Shown here: one piece after another, positions 1-10,581 of the stretch
How the letters are laid out: every line of letters starts with the position of its first letter
Numbering within the stretch: position 1 is the stretch's first letter
Origin: Capitulum mitella
Taxonomy: Eukaryota; Arthropoda; Thecostraca; Pollicipedomorpha; Pollicipedidae
NCBI GenBank assembly: GCA_030062745.1
Contig: CP099845.1
Location: forward strand, 21,536,556-21,600,555
Length of the DNA stretch: 64,000 bases
Direction of reading: 5' to 3'
Made by a program: the position numbers and the translations under genes
The notes under the pieces: generated by a model
Told to the model about the DNA's origin: nothing
The model's database searches: none
The model's input: only the letters and a program-made list of their open reading frames with translations

Positions 1-2141
1 ACACATGCAATTGATGGTGATAATTTTAGGGAAACATTCGACTGAATGATTAGCGCCTAAATAGTACATATCCACGTAACACTGGACGCTTAGCCCGACT
101 AACTGTGCTTTACACCTGACTGGGGGCTGTTGACGATTCCCGGCCCCTCTACCCATGCCCACTTTCCTGTCATTCGTGAATGGTTTGTCACCGAAAATAA
201 ACAGACCGTTGGAAAGCTCGTGACACACAGAGGTCGGACCAGGGGTTATTTTGTCCTCACTGTGATGGTCACACGTTCTTTCGATCAATTTGTGACCTTT
301 GACCTTAAATAACGTTCACTGACCTTGGAGCCACTTGGAATGATCTCGTGTCCATCTAATATTATCTGTGAACGTTTTCAATCATTTGAATCCATTCTTT
401 TTCAAAAATTTGATTTTATGGCTATTGCGATATAGGGTACGCGAACTGACATTTTAGGTCATAGCTCCGTTACCCGACCTGATATCACGCTGAAACTTCA
501 TACACAAGTAGAGGGCACCTTTCTACATTATATATATTCCGGGTTTGGTATTCGAAAAAAACAGCGCCGAAATTTTTTATATAAAACCAAATTTTGACTT
601 TTGACCTTGACCTCACCTTGCAAAGTGACCTCACATGAACAAAATTGTATCTGCATGTCGCCCAACTACTTTGCTATATATCCATATAAGGTTTTAAGTT
701 CTATCTTGAAAACGTTATTTTTGGCGGACATTTTCCTTTTACCCTCAACAGAACCAAAAATGACCTGAGGTGCCTCCCAAAAACGTTGCCTGGCTCCGCC
801 CCTGTGCAAAATAGAATTTTGAATTTTCTTCACGGCAGGTAGAAAGAATAGCTAGGAAAAGTCAGCAAGTTTCCTGAAGCTGCGTGAAAAAACCCTGGAA
901 TTAGCAAGCAAAACCTAAGGGGAGGGGGCGGATTTAGCCCCCTGCCGGGAATAGGATTAAAAAAAAGGCTCAGTGCAGAAGACGAACGGATGGATAAAAT
1001 TCCGAGGATCAAAATACGTCTGATTCCTCTGCTGTACTGAATATCTACGAGGTAACGTGGAAGTAAACATAACGCGATTTTTCTCGCCACAACGCCGCGG
1101 GCGACGGCACCGAACGCGGGATGAAATTGACAGCAACCAATGCTGGCATCCCGTTTTTTTTTCTTTGAGGAGACGTCTTACTAATTTGTGTTTCGTGATG
1201 ATAGTAATTCGTCTCATGGCTTATCATGTGCAAGTTTCTCCTAAAAATTCAGTAGTTACTAGTCTGCAGAATTAGCCGAGCTTAATTCGTGCAAGAGCAT
1301 TTATTTGCAAAATACGCAATAGTTTTCAAATCTTTTGAACTTAATGACATCACTAACAGTTTTAAGACCCAGCTGTACCATTTTCGATTCATTCTAAATT
1401 TTTCATCACTGACTGAGAACAGCGCATTTTCGCACAAACGGTTTTTAGTTAACTAACCTCAAGTCAATGGTTGGAAGTCAGTGATAATGTTCGACATAAG
1501 AATTTTTTGGGAGTCGCCATCACCTCGCACCCAAAACGCTGGAAAATTTCGGTCAGTTACCGAAAAACAACATCTGTTGAAAATGGCAATGACTTTAGGT
1601 CAATGTACCGGGAGTTCCCGAAAAAACCTCAGACAGAAAATCTGTTCCACCTGCTAAAATGACTCATCCCAGAAAGTTTTGTTCTGAACTCTTCTTTCTG
1701 AAAAATACCGGCCTCAACTGTTTTCCACAAAGGCTCACTTGGATGACCTATCTGACCTAACCTAACTTCGGGACTTGCAGACAAGGTGTAGAAAGAACTA
1801 ATCGAAAGGCACGCTCATTTTACCGGCGCTGCGTTTGTTCGTTCTCTGGCAATATTTGCAAAGCCTCAGGGGACTGTGAAGAACCCCACAGTCCGGTGCG
1901 GATAATGGGCGGCGGGATTGAAAAGTTCCGGCACATTTCAGGCACAAAACGACTTCAAAGCCATAGAAAATCTATAATAAAGGTCAGCGTCAGCACACAT
2001 ATTAAACAGGACATGCGCATTTACTGGTCTAAGAATACTGAAATTGGATAAGCCGTCGGTAGTTAAAATGTTGCTATGTTAAATACAAACTTTCACAGTT
2101 CCTTAATAGAACTCCCGTCGCCGATTCCGTGGCTTTCGCAC
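1..2141. other. Spacer upstream of CP1 (odd-type unit, partial at window edge)
   Basis: No gene is supported here. The sequence is the 5' half of a type A unit, cut by the window start. It contains a truncated copy of the terminal-inverted-repeat element (about 258-955) and then the usual odd-unit block with the T-run near 1152-1163, the CCTAACCTAACTTCGG stretch near 1757-1770 and the AT-rich approach to the promoter. It is nearly identical to the matching part of the CP7 spacer. Short open frames exist but are not kept intact between units. Confidence 0.7.
258..955 (+). mobile_element. Truncated copy of TIR element, right part only
   Basis: This stretch matches the right-hand 0.7 kb of the element at 15909-17084, ending in the same GC-rich terminus (CCCTGCCGGGAATAGG). 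Its left half is missing, together with the flanking unit sequence between the 'CATTTTGT' stretch and the element. The same junction is found at about 24645, so both copies descend from one deletion. There is no coding capacity; I infer a non-autonomous DNA transposon remnant. Confidence 0.6.
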
Positions 2142-2240
2142 GGTGACCGCGGCAAGGTCCCGTCTCGTGACATTCTCCTTCTCATGGACCGCCGTGTCAT
2201 GGCATATATATAGAGGGTGTGACACGGCAGACAGCGTCAG
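2142..2240 (+). promoter_or_regulatory. CP1 promoter
   Basis: TATATATAG lies at 2205-2213, with an initiator-like TCAG at 2237-2240, about 32-34 bp downstream. Upstream, GGTGACC (2142-2148) is followed by CAAGGTCC (2153-2160), a one-base-altered form of the CAAGGTCA half site seen in other copies. The transcription start is inferred. Confidence 0.7.
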
Positions 2241-2279
2241 ACGATCGCTCAGATCCAACACAGCAACACAGCGCCAGCC

Positions 2280-3087
2280 ATGAAGGCAAGTCTGTGGCAG
2301 GCATTGAATGCTTATTCTGTCATACCCCTAACACGACTCTGCGACCCCAATGTCAATAATGATTAACACTGGTACGGGTCAATTTCAATGAATAACTATT
2401 TCATACTTGATTTTGGGACCAGTTTATAACATTTGCAGCAAAGAGCTTTATCCTTTATAAAAAAAATCCGGAATACGGCTGTGTTCCTTTTCCAACGCGG
2501 CATCCAATAGTTATTGGTTATCCCTGAGCTGCCGTAGGTGTCGTCGGCTTCCCCGAGAGGAAAACAGCACACAGCATGTGCGCTTTCGCATCGAACCAAG
2601 AGACTGTCATAGACAGGTGTCAAAAGCGCGAAGACAATCAATCTCTAATGAGTCTTGTTTTCAGTTCATCCTTGCCGCCGCTCTTCTGGCCGTTGCCGCC
2701 GCCGACGGCGCCCCAGGCTACAACGCTCCGGCCCCGGCCCACCACCAGTCCAGCTACGACACTCCTCCCAAGTACGACTACAACTACGACGTGCACGGCT
2801 ACGGCGACTACGCCCCTCAGTTCAGTGCCCAGGAGGGCCGTGACGGCTACAACACCAAGGGATCGTACACCGTTGCTCTTCCCGACGGCCGTACCCAGAC
2901 GGTCACCTACTACGTCACTGATGCCTACTCCGGTACCATTGCCGATGTCCAGTACCAAGGCGAGGCCCAGTACCCTGCCTACAACCGCCAGCCCAGCTAT
3001 CACTCCGCTCCGGCCCATAAGCCCGCTCCATCCTACAAGCCCGCTCCGGCCTACAAGCCGGCTCGGGGCTACAAGGCTGCCTACTAA
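2280..3087 (+). CDS. CP1: RR-type chitin-binding cuticle protein, 142 aa
   Basis: Structural exoskeleton protein, predicted to be secreted and to bind chitin. Exon 1 is 2280-2285 (Met-Lys) and exon 2 is 2665-3087; joined they read MKFILAAALLAVAAAD, a signal peptide with likely cleavage after Ala15. Residues 21-38 are a Pro/Ala/Tyr linker. Residues about 39-106 form the Rebers-Riddiford (chitin_bind_4) domain with the core EGRDGYNTKGSYTVALPDGR and ending GEAQYP. The tail (107-142) has four hexapeptides (YHSAPA, HKPAPS, YKPAPA, YKPARG) and ends YKAAY. The intron is unusual: its donor is GCAAGT instead of GTAAGT, with a normal TTTTCAG acceptor. AATAAA is at 3136-3141. Exon 2 is rich in C-ending codons (GCC, TAC, CCC), unlike the AT-rich spacer. 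Family assignment is firm; the exact cuticle type is not. Confidence 0.9.
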
Positions 3088-3141
3088 ACGCAGAAAATTC
3101 GCTCGTTTGTGTTTGGCTATTTATTGTCCTGTGTAAATAAA

Positions 3142-5910
3142 CGAAAAAAGGCATGAATAAGTTCTAATCATCGCAAACAAGCGGAGAACAGAAATATGGA
3201 CAACACTGCAAATGCAATGGAGCAAATGCGCCCACGCCCGAACGAATGCCCGAAAAACAAGTGTCAATATCACCCACACCCCAGAAAACATGTATCCGCC
3301 GGCGTACAATCAGGACCTTCCCTATATTTCGTTTTTGACAGCAGTAAAAGCCTGAAGAAAGTAAAATAAAAAACGTAAAAACGTTAAGAAATGAAGGTCC
3401 TTGCTTTAGTTCCAAGACGAAACAAACCCACTCGTTGTCGTCAAGCACTGGATTATTTCACGGTGTCCGTAAGTCCCAACCGTTGCGGCCAGGAGAAACG
3501 TAACGCATGACAGTGGATAATATCTTCACAGTGTGGGCATGACGCACCTCCTAGATAATGAGCCCAAAGCTTTTCGAAAACGTGAAGCAAGTTGAAACAA
3601 TTGAAGAGAACCACAACAGTTCTATAACGAGTAGTAATCTAACCAATTAAAACTAATCTACAACGATTATAACGAGAGTGTTGCAGGGAAAAATACCTAC
3701 GGCAACTGCCTTTATTGCCCTTTTTCCAGGCATGTTACATGTACTCACGGCAACGCTAAAGAAACGCTAAAGAAAGGTGTACAGAGCACGAGACAGAATT
3801 CGGTGGGAGCGGTGTCCTTTTTGGTAATTTTATCATACGGGGAATGCCGTAACTCCACGTAGACGTGCTGGGCTAACGCCTCGTGCTGTATAAAGAACAT
3901 GTTAGCAATGTGCTTGCTATGCTTCCGACTTTGGATTCGGATTCCAGGTCCCAAAACGGAGGTGCGTTTTACGCGTGGTGCGTATATTCCAAATGAGAAA
4001 TTAATTCACGTAGTGGCTCACTGACAGCGTCTTGGCTATAACTGAAAAATTGCAATAGTTCTACTCTGTTTCGGAAAAAACACAGCAAAGAGGTGTGACT
4101 AATGCCACTAAATGTACAAGGTATGTCTTTAACAAATGAATGGTTGAAAGAAGTCGTCTAGGGCAGGAGGATGATCTACTCCTGTTTTCAGACCGATCGA
4201 TATGCACTCTATTTTTCGAAGAGGTTTAGTTAACCCCGATCGATACAGCGTCTATTATTCACTTCACGCCCGTAATACAGTTGTCTGAAAAATGACGAAA
4301 ACACGAATTTCATCCACACTCGTACCAGGCGGGTGGCTCGAATTCCTTTATAGCAGACATGCAACTGATGGTGATAATTGGATTTAAGGGGAACATTCGA
4401 CTGACTCATTGACGCCTACATAATATGGACGTAACAATGGACGGTTAGCCCAATTAGCTGTGCTTCACACCTGACTGGGGGTTGTTTACTCCCGGCCCCT
4501 CTCCCCACGGCCACTTTCCTGTCACTCGCGAACGGTTAGTCGCCTAAAAATAAACAGGCCGCTGGAAAGCTTGTGACACACAAACCTCAGATCTGAGGTC
4601 ATTTTGTACTTTTGGAGGATGTTTAAGGTATTTACGTGTTATGTATGCCTTCTCATAGCAGACTGCATGGACGCGGGGAACATCCGGGATCTCAAAAACT
4701 GTGTTAACAAAGTCTCAGTGCAAAAGGCGAAAGGATGGATAAAATTCCGCAGATTCCAATGCATCTGATTCCTCTGATGTATTGAATATTTATGCAGTAA
4801 CGTCGAGTTAGAGATAAAGCGATTTTCTGCGCCACAGCGCGAAGGGCGCCGGCACCAAACGCGGGATGAAATTGACAGCAACCAATTTTGTCGCTTCGTT
4901 TTTTTTTGGGGGGGGGGAGGGAGAAGAAGTCTCACTAATTTGTGTTTCGTGAGGATAGTACCTCGTCTTATGGTTTATCATGTTCAAGTTTTTCCTAAAA
5001 ATTCAGTAGTTACTAGTCCACAGAACTAGTCGAGCTTCATTCGTGGAGGCCCGCTTATTTGTAAAATACAAAATGCTTTTAAAAAAGCTCAACGGCATTA
5101 TTAACAGTTTTCAGATCCAGCTGTGCCATTTTCAATTCATTCTAAATTACTCATTGCTGATTCTGAAGACAGCGCATTTTCATACAAACGGTTATTAAGG
5201 ACTTGACCCAGGTCAATGGTTGGATGTCGGTGATAACTTTCGAAATAACGATTTTTGGGAGTCGCCATCACCTCACACCCAAAACGCTGGGCAAAATTCC
5301 TTCAGTTTCCGAAAAACAACATCTCTTGAAAATAGCAATGACTTTATGTCAATATACCGGGTGTTTACGAAAAAACCTAAGACAGAAAATCTGTTTCACC
5401 AGCTAAAATCACTAATTCCCGAAAGTCTTGTTCTCAATTATTTTTTTCTCCAAAAAACGGGGATGCACTTTTTTGCACAAAGGCTCACTTGGCCTTACCG
5501 AGGTCAGCTATCTGACCTAATCTAACTTAGCGACTTGCAAACAAGGTGTAGAAGGGACTAATTAAAAGGTAAACACATTTTACCGGCGCCGCGTTTGTTC
5601 GTCCTCTTGCAATATCCAAAAAGCGTGAGGGAGACTGTGAAGAACCCCACATCTGGAGAGGACAATGAGCGAAGGGTTTGAAAAGTTCCGGCACATTTCA
5701 CGCAGAAAACCTCCTCAAAGGCACAACAAATCTATGATAAAGATCGACGTAAAAAGCACCGCTTTAATATTAAATACACCCCTTGCACTTACTAGTCTAA
5801 GAATATCCAAATCGGGAAACCTGTCAGCAGTAAAAACGTTGCTATGTTAAATACACTGTTTCACAGTTTCCTTAATAGAACTCCCGCCGCCGATTCAGTT
5901 GCTTTCGCAC
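3142..5910. other. Spacer CP1-CP2
   Basis: Non-coding type A spacer. A conserved block containing GAGCCCAAAGCTTTTCG lies near 3560-3577, about 430 bp past the poly(A) signal, and recurs after nearly every gene. The even-unit signature T8/G9 run is at about 4901-4917. I see no RNA gene and no protein gene with consistent support. Confidence 0.6.
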
Positions 5911-6017
5911 GGTGACCGCGACAAGGTCACACCCCGTGACCGTGACACTCTCCACTCTCATGGAAACACCGTGTCTCGGCATATATAAAGAGGGTGTGAC
6001 ACGGCAGACAGCGTCAG
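5911..6017 (+). promoter_or_regulatory. CP2 promoter (even type)
   Basis: TATATAAAG at 5982-5990 and TCAG at 6014-6017. GGTGACC (5911-5917) and CAAGGTCA (5922-5929) form the inverted pair GTGACC-N7-GGTCAC. An extra GTGACCGTGACA follows at 5935-5946, a feature shared only with CP4 and CP6. Confidence 0.75.
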
Positions 6018-6056
6018 ACGATCGCTCAGATCCAACACAGCGACACAGCGTCAGCC

Positions 6057-6840
6057 ATGAAGGTAAGTCTGTGGGAACCATTGCATGCCTATTCTACCAT
6101 ACCCCTAACAAGACTCTGCAACTCCAGTGTCAACAGTGATTAGCACTGGTCTGGTCAATTTCAATGAATAACTATTTCATACTTGATTTGTGAATCAGTT
6201 AATAGTCTTTGGAGCAAAAAGTTTTATCCTTTTAAAGGAAGTTCGGAATACGGTTGTGTTCCTTTCCCACGCGGGATTCAACAGATAGTGGTTATCCTTG
6301 AGCCGCCACAGGTGTCGGGTTCCCCAAGAGGAAAACAGTACACAGCGTGTGCGCTTTGGCGTGAAACCAAGAGACTGTCGCAGACAGATGTCAAAAGCAC
6401 GAAGACAACCAATTTCTAATGAGTCTTCTTTTCAGTTCATCCTTGCCGCCGCTCTTCTGGCCGTTGCCGCCGCCGACGGCGCCCCAGGCTACAACGCCCC
6501 GGCCCCGGCCCACCACCAGAACAACTACGACACTCCTCCCAAGTACGACTACAACTACGACGTGCACGGATACGGCGACTACGCTCCTCAGTTCAGTGCC
6601 CAGGAGGGCCGTGACGGCTACAACACCAAGGGATCGTACACCGTTGCTCTTCCCGACGGCCGTACCCAGACGGTCACCTACTATGTCACTGATGCCTACT
6701 CCGGCACCATTGCCGATGTCCAGTACCAGGGCGAGGCCCAGTATCCCGCCTACAACCGCCAGTCCGGCTATCACCCCGCTCCGGCCTACAAGCCCGCTCC
6801 GGCCTACAAGCCGGCTCGGGGCTACAAGGCTGCCTACTAA
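6057..6840 (+). CDS. CP2: RR-type cuticle protein, 136 aa
   Basis: Exons 6057-6062 and 6436-6840 with a GTAAGT/TTTTCAG intron of 373 bp. Signal peptide MKFILAAALLAVAAAD, then a linker ending HHQNNYD where most copies have HHQSSYD. The chitin-binding domain matches CP1 residue for residue. The tail is short, with three hexapeptides (YHPAPA, YKPAPA, YKPARG) before YKAAY, which explains the six missing residues relative to CP1. AATAAA is at 6893-6898. The 3' flank is nearly identical to that of CP11, 35 kb away. The promoter is of the even type. Secreted chitin-binding role by family; no sign of damage. Confidence 0.9.
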
Positions 6841-6898
6841 ACGCAGATATTTCTCTCGTTTGTTTTTGGCTATTTATTGACCGGTGTAAATGAATAAA

Positions 6899-9581
6899 AA
6901 GGGAATGAAAAAGTCCTCGTCATCGCAAACAAGCGAAGAAGAGAAATATACACAATACCGCAAATGCAAGGAAACGGATACGCCCACGCCTCAAACTAAT
7001 GTTCCAAAAATAAGTGGCAATATGATTTTCTAATTACAAAACATGTACTGGCCGGACTTCATTCAGGATCTCGTTCATAGTCCATTTTCGACACCAAAAG
7101 CCAGAAAAAAAACAAAATAAAAACGTTGACCACTGAACGTCCCTGCTTTAAACCCAAAATGAACGGAACCAGCTCGTTGTGGTCAAGCAGTGGATTACTT
7201 CAAGTCCTAACTGTTGCGAAGAGTGCGAAACGTAGTCCGTCACAGTGGATAGTGTTTTCACAGTGTGGGTATGACACACCTCGCAGATACCGAGCCCAAA
7301 GCTTTTCGAAAACGTGAAGCAAGTTGAAACAGTTGAGACAATGCACAAAACCACAACAGCTCTTGTTACGTTCGAAATTTACGCGTGCAGACTGTAACGA
7401 GAGTGTTGCAAGGAAAAATACCAACGGCCACTGCGTCCAATGCCTTTTCCAGCCATGTTACTTGTACTGACGGCAACGCGAAAGAACGGTGTACAGGGCA
7501 CGAGGCAGTATTTAGTGGGACCGGTGTCCCTTCAGGTAATTTTATCATACGGAAAATTACGTAACTCCACATAGACGTGCTGGGCTAACGCCTCGTGTTG
7601 TGATAAAGAATACGTTAGCAATGTGCTTGCTGCACTTCTGATCTTTAATTCGGATTCCAGGTCCCCGAACAGAAGTGCGTTTTACGCGTGGTGCGCATAT
7701 TCAAAATGAGAAATTAATTCACGTAGTGGCTCAATGACAGCGTCCTGGCTAAAACTGAAAAGGTGCAATAGTTCTACTCTGCTTCGGAACAAACACAGCA
7801 AGGAAGGTGTGACTAAATGTCACTAAATGTACAAGTCATGTCTTTTAGAAAGGACTTGTTCGCACATTCAGACCAATGGATATGCACTCTATTTTTCGAA
7901 GAAGTTTAGTTAACGCCGATTGATATGGCGTGTATCATTCACTTCATACCCGTCATACGGTTGTCTGAAACAAGACAAAAAAATTTCATCCACGTTGGTA
8001 CCTGACGGGTGGCTAGAATGCCTTTATAGCACACATGCAATTGATGGTGATAATTTAAGGGACATATTCGAATGACTGATTTACGCCTAAATAGTATGAA
8101 CGTAAGAGTGGACGCTCAGCCCAACTAACTGTGCTTCACACCCGATTGGGGGTCGTTGACGACTCCCGGCCCCTCTACCGAAGGCCAATTTCCCGTCACT
8201 CGCGAATGGTTGGTCACCAAAAATAAACCGACCGTTGGAAAGCTCGTGACACACAGAACTGGAATCTGGGGTCATTTTGTGCATTAGGAGAATATTTAAG
8301 CTGTTTACGTCCTATATATGCCTTCTCATAGCAGACTGCATGAACCCGAGAAACGTCCTGGATCTCAAGAACTGTGTTAATAAAGGTTCAGTGCGGAACA
8401 CGAACGGATGGATAAAATTCTGCAGATAAAATGCGTCTGATTCCTCTAATGTACTGAATATCTACGAGGTAACGTGGAGTTAAAGATAAGCGATTTTCTG
8501 CGCCACAGCTCCGCGGGCGCCGGTACCGAACGCGGGATGAAATTGACAGCAACAAATTTTGGCATCGGGTTTTTTTCTTTGAGGAGAGGTTTTGCTAATT
8601 TGTGTTTCGTGACAATAGTAATTCGTTTCATGGCTTGTCATGTTGAAGTTTTTTCCTAAAAGTTCGGTAGTTACTTACTAGACTGCAGAATTAGCCGCGC
8701 TTAATTCGTGCAAAACCGTTTATTTCCAAAATACGCAACGGTTTTAAAACCTTTTGAACTTATTGGCATAACTAACAGTTTTAAGACCCAGTTGTACCAT
8801 TTTCGATTCAGTCCAGATTTTTCATCACTGACTGAGGACAGCACATTTTCGCACAAACGGTTTTTAGTTAACTGACCTCAGGTCAATGTTTAGAAGTCAG
8901 TGATAATATTCAACATAAGGATTTTTTGGGAGTCGCCATCACCTCATACCCAAGGCGCTGGAAAATCTCGGTCAATTACCGAAAAACGACATCTGTTGAA
9001 AATGGCAACGACTTGATGTCAATGTGCCGGGAGTTTCCGAAAAAAACCTCAGCAAGAAAATCTGTTCCACCTGCTAAAATGACTCATCCCGGAAAGTTTT
9101 GTTCTCAACTCTTCCTTCTGAAAAATACGGGGACCGAACTTTTTCCACAAAGGCAAACCTGGCCATGCGTAGGTCAGCTACCTGACCTAACCTAACTTCG
9201 GGAATTGCAGACAAGGTGTAGAAATAACTAATCGAAACGTACACATATTTTACCGGCGCTGCGTTTGTTCGTTCTCTAGCAATATTTGCAAAACCTCATG
9301 GGGACTGTGAAGACCCCCCAAGGCCGGTGCGGATAACGGGCGGCGGGTTTCAAAAGTTCCGGCACATTTCACGCACAAAACGTCCTGAAAGCCATAAAAA
9401 ACCCATAATAAAGGTCAACGTCAGAAGCAGACCTTTAATATCAAACACGACATGCGCATTTACTGGTCTAAGAATACTGAAATTGGATAAGCCGTCAGTA
9501 GTAAAAACGTTGCTATGTTAAATACAAACTTTCACAGTTTCCTTAATAGAACTCCTGCCGCCGATTCTGTGGCGTTCGCAC
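6899..9581. other. Spacer CP2-CP3
   Basis: Type A spacer without a supportable gene. Its first 1.5 kb (6899-8400) closely matches the spacer after CP11 (42229-43750). The GAGCCCAAAGCTTTTCG block is at about 7293-7309. The right half is the odd-unit type shared with CP1, CP5 and CP7. Confidence 0.6.
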
Positions 9582-9680
9582 GGTGACCGCGGCAAGGTCA
9601 CGCCTCGTGACATTCTCCTTCTCATGGATCGCCGTGTTATGGCATATATATAGAGCGTGTGACACGGCAGACAGCGTCAC
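9582..9680 (+). promoter_or_regulatory. CP3 promoter (odd type)
   Basis: TATATATAG at 9645-9653; start-site motif TCAC at 9677-9680. GGTGACC (9582-9588) and CAAGGTCA (9593-9600) give the perfect GTGACC-N7-GGTCAC pair. Confidence 0.75.
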
Positions 9681-9719
9681 ACGATCGCTCAGATCCAACA
9701 CAGCAACACAGCGTCAGCC

Positions 9720-10527
9720 ATGAAGGTAAGTCTGTGGGAGACATTGCATGCTTATTCTGTCAAACCCTTAACACGACTCTGCAACCCCAATGTCAATAGT
9801 GATTAACACTGGTACGGGTCAATTTCAATGAATAACTATTTCATACTTGATTTTGGGACCGGTTTATAACATTTACAGCAAAAAGCTTTATCCTTTATTA
9901 AAAAAATCCGGAATACGGCTGTGTTCCTTTTCCAACGCGGCATCCAATAGATATTGGTTATCCTTGAGCCGCCGTAGGTGTCGTCGGCTTCCCCGAGAGG
10001 AAAACAGCACACAGCATGTCGCTTTGGCGTCAAAACCAAGAGAATGTCATACACAGATGTCAAGAGCACGAAGACAATCAATCTCTAATGAGTCTTGTTT
10101 TCAGTTCCTCCTTGCCGCCGCTCTTCTGGCCGTTGCTGCCGCCGACGGCGCCCCAGGCTACAACGCTCCGGCCCCGGCTCACCACCAGTCCAGTTACGAC
10201 ACTCCTCCCAAGTACGACTACAACTACGACGTGCACGGATACGGCGACTACGCTCCTCAGTTCAGTGCCCAGGAGGGCCGTGACGGCTACAACACCAAGG
10301 GATCGTACACCGTTGCCCTTCCCGACGGCCGTACCCAGACGGTCACCTACTACGTCACTGATGCCTACTCCGGTACCATTGCCGATGTCCAGTACCAGGG
10401 TGAGGCCCAGTACCCCGCCTACAACCGCCAGCCCAGCTATCACTCCGCTCCGGCCCATAAGCCCGCTCCATCCTACAAGCCCGCTCCGGCCTACAAGCCG
10501 GCTCGGGGCTACAAGGCTGCCTACTAA
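9720..10527 (+). CDS. CP3: RR-type cuticle protein, 142 aa
   Basis: Exons 9720-9725 and 10105-10527, intron 379 bp with GTAAGT donor. The preprotein differs from CP1 by a single residue: Leu4 for Ile4 in the signal peptide (MKFLLAAALL). Domain and tail (YHSAPA, HKPAPS, YKPAPA, YKPARG, YKAAY) are the same. AATAAA is at 10576-10581. The intron and about 1.9 kb of 3' flank are almost identical to CP5, so these two are recent duplicates within the two-unit repeat. The start follows from the TATA distance and the conserved GTCAGCC leader. Confidence 0.9.
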
Positions 10528-10581
10528 ACGAAGAGAATTCGCTCGTTTGTGTTTGGCTATTTATTGTCCGGTGTAAATAAA

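Noticed and set aside
1471..1662. Spacer frames such as the one with KRWKISVSYRKTTSVENGND, recurring in many units
   Set aside because: They recur only because the spacer is duplicated; frameshifts and stops differ between units and no constraint on reading frame is visible.
1757..1770. CCTAACCTAA, resembling the arthropod telomere repeat TTAGG
   Set aside because: Only two repeats per unit, at a fixed place inside each spacer; chance similarity is more likely than telomeric DNA.
2638..3018. Val/Gly-rich minus-strand frame antisense to exon 2 in every copy
   Set aside because: Mirror of C-ending codons on the plus strand; start and end vary between copies, and no promoter or splice logic was found.
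2578..3087. Reading exon 2 upward through the intron to an in-frame ATG, giving N-terminal extensions of 40-80 residues
   Set aside because: The extension lacks a signal peptide at the start, differs between copies and is absent in CP17. The conserved ATGAAG|GT donor and TTTTCAG acceptor give a clean signal peptide in all copies.
2576..3136. Long Thr/Pro/Ser-rich frame overlapping exon 2 in another frame, repeated in every copy
   Set aside because: It is a shadow of the codon bias of exon 2. In copies with GTGACTGATG the frame is cut by a stop, so it is not preserved, and it runs through the splice acceptor.
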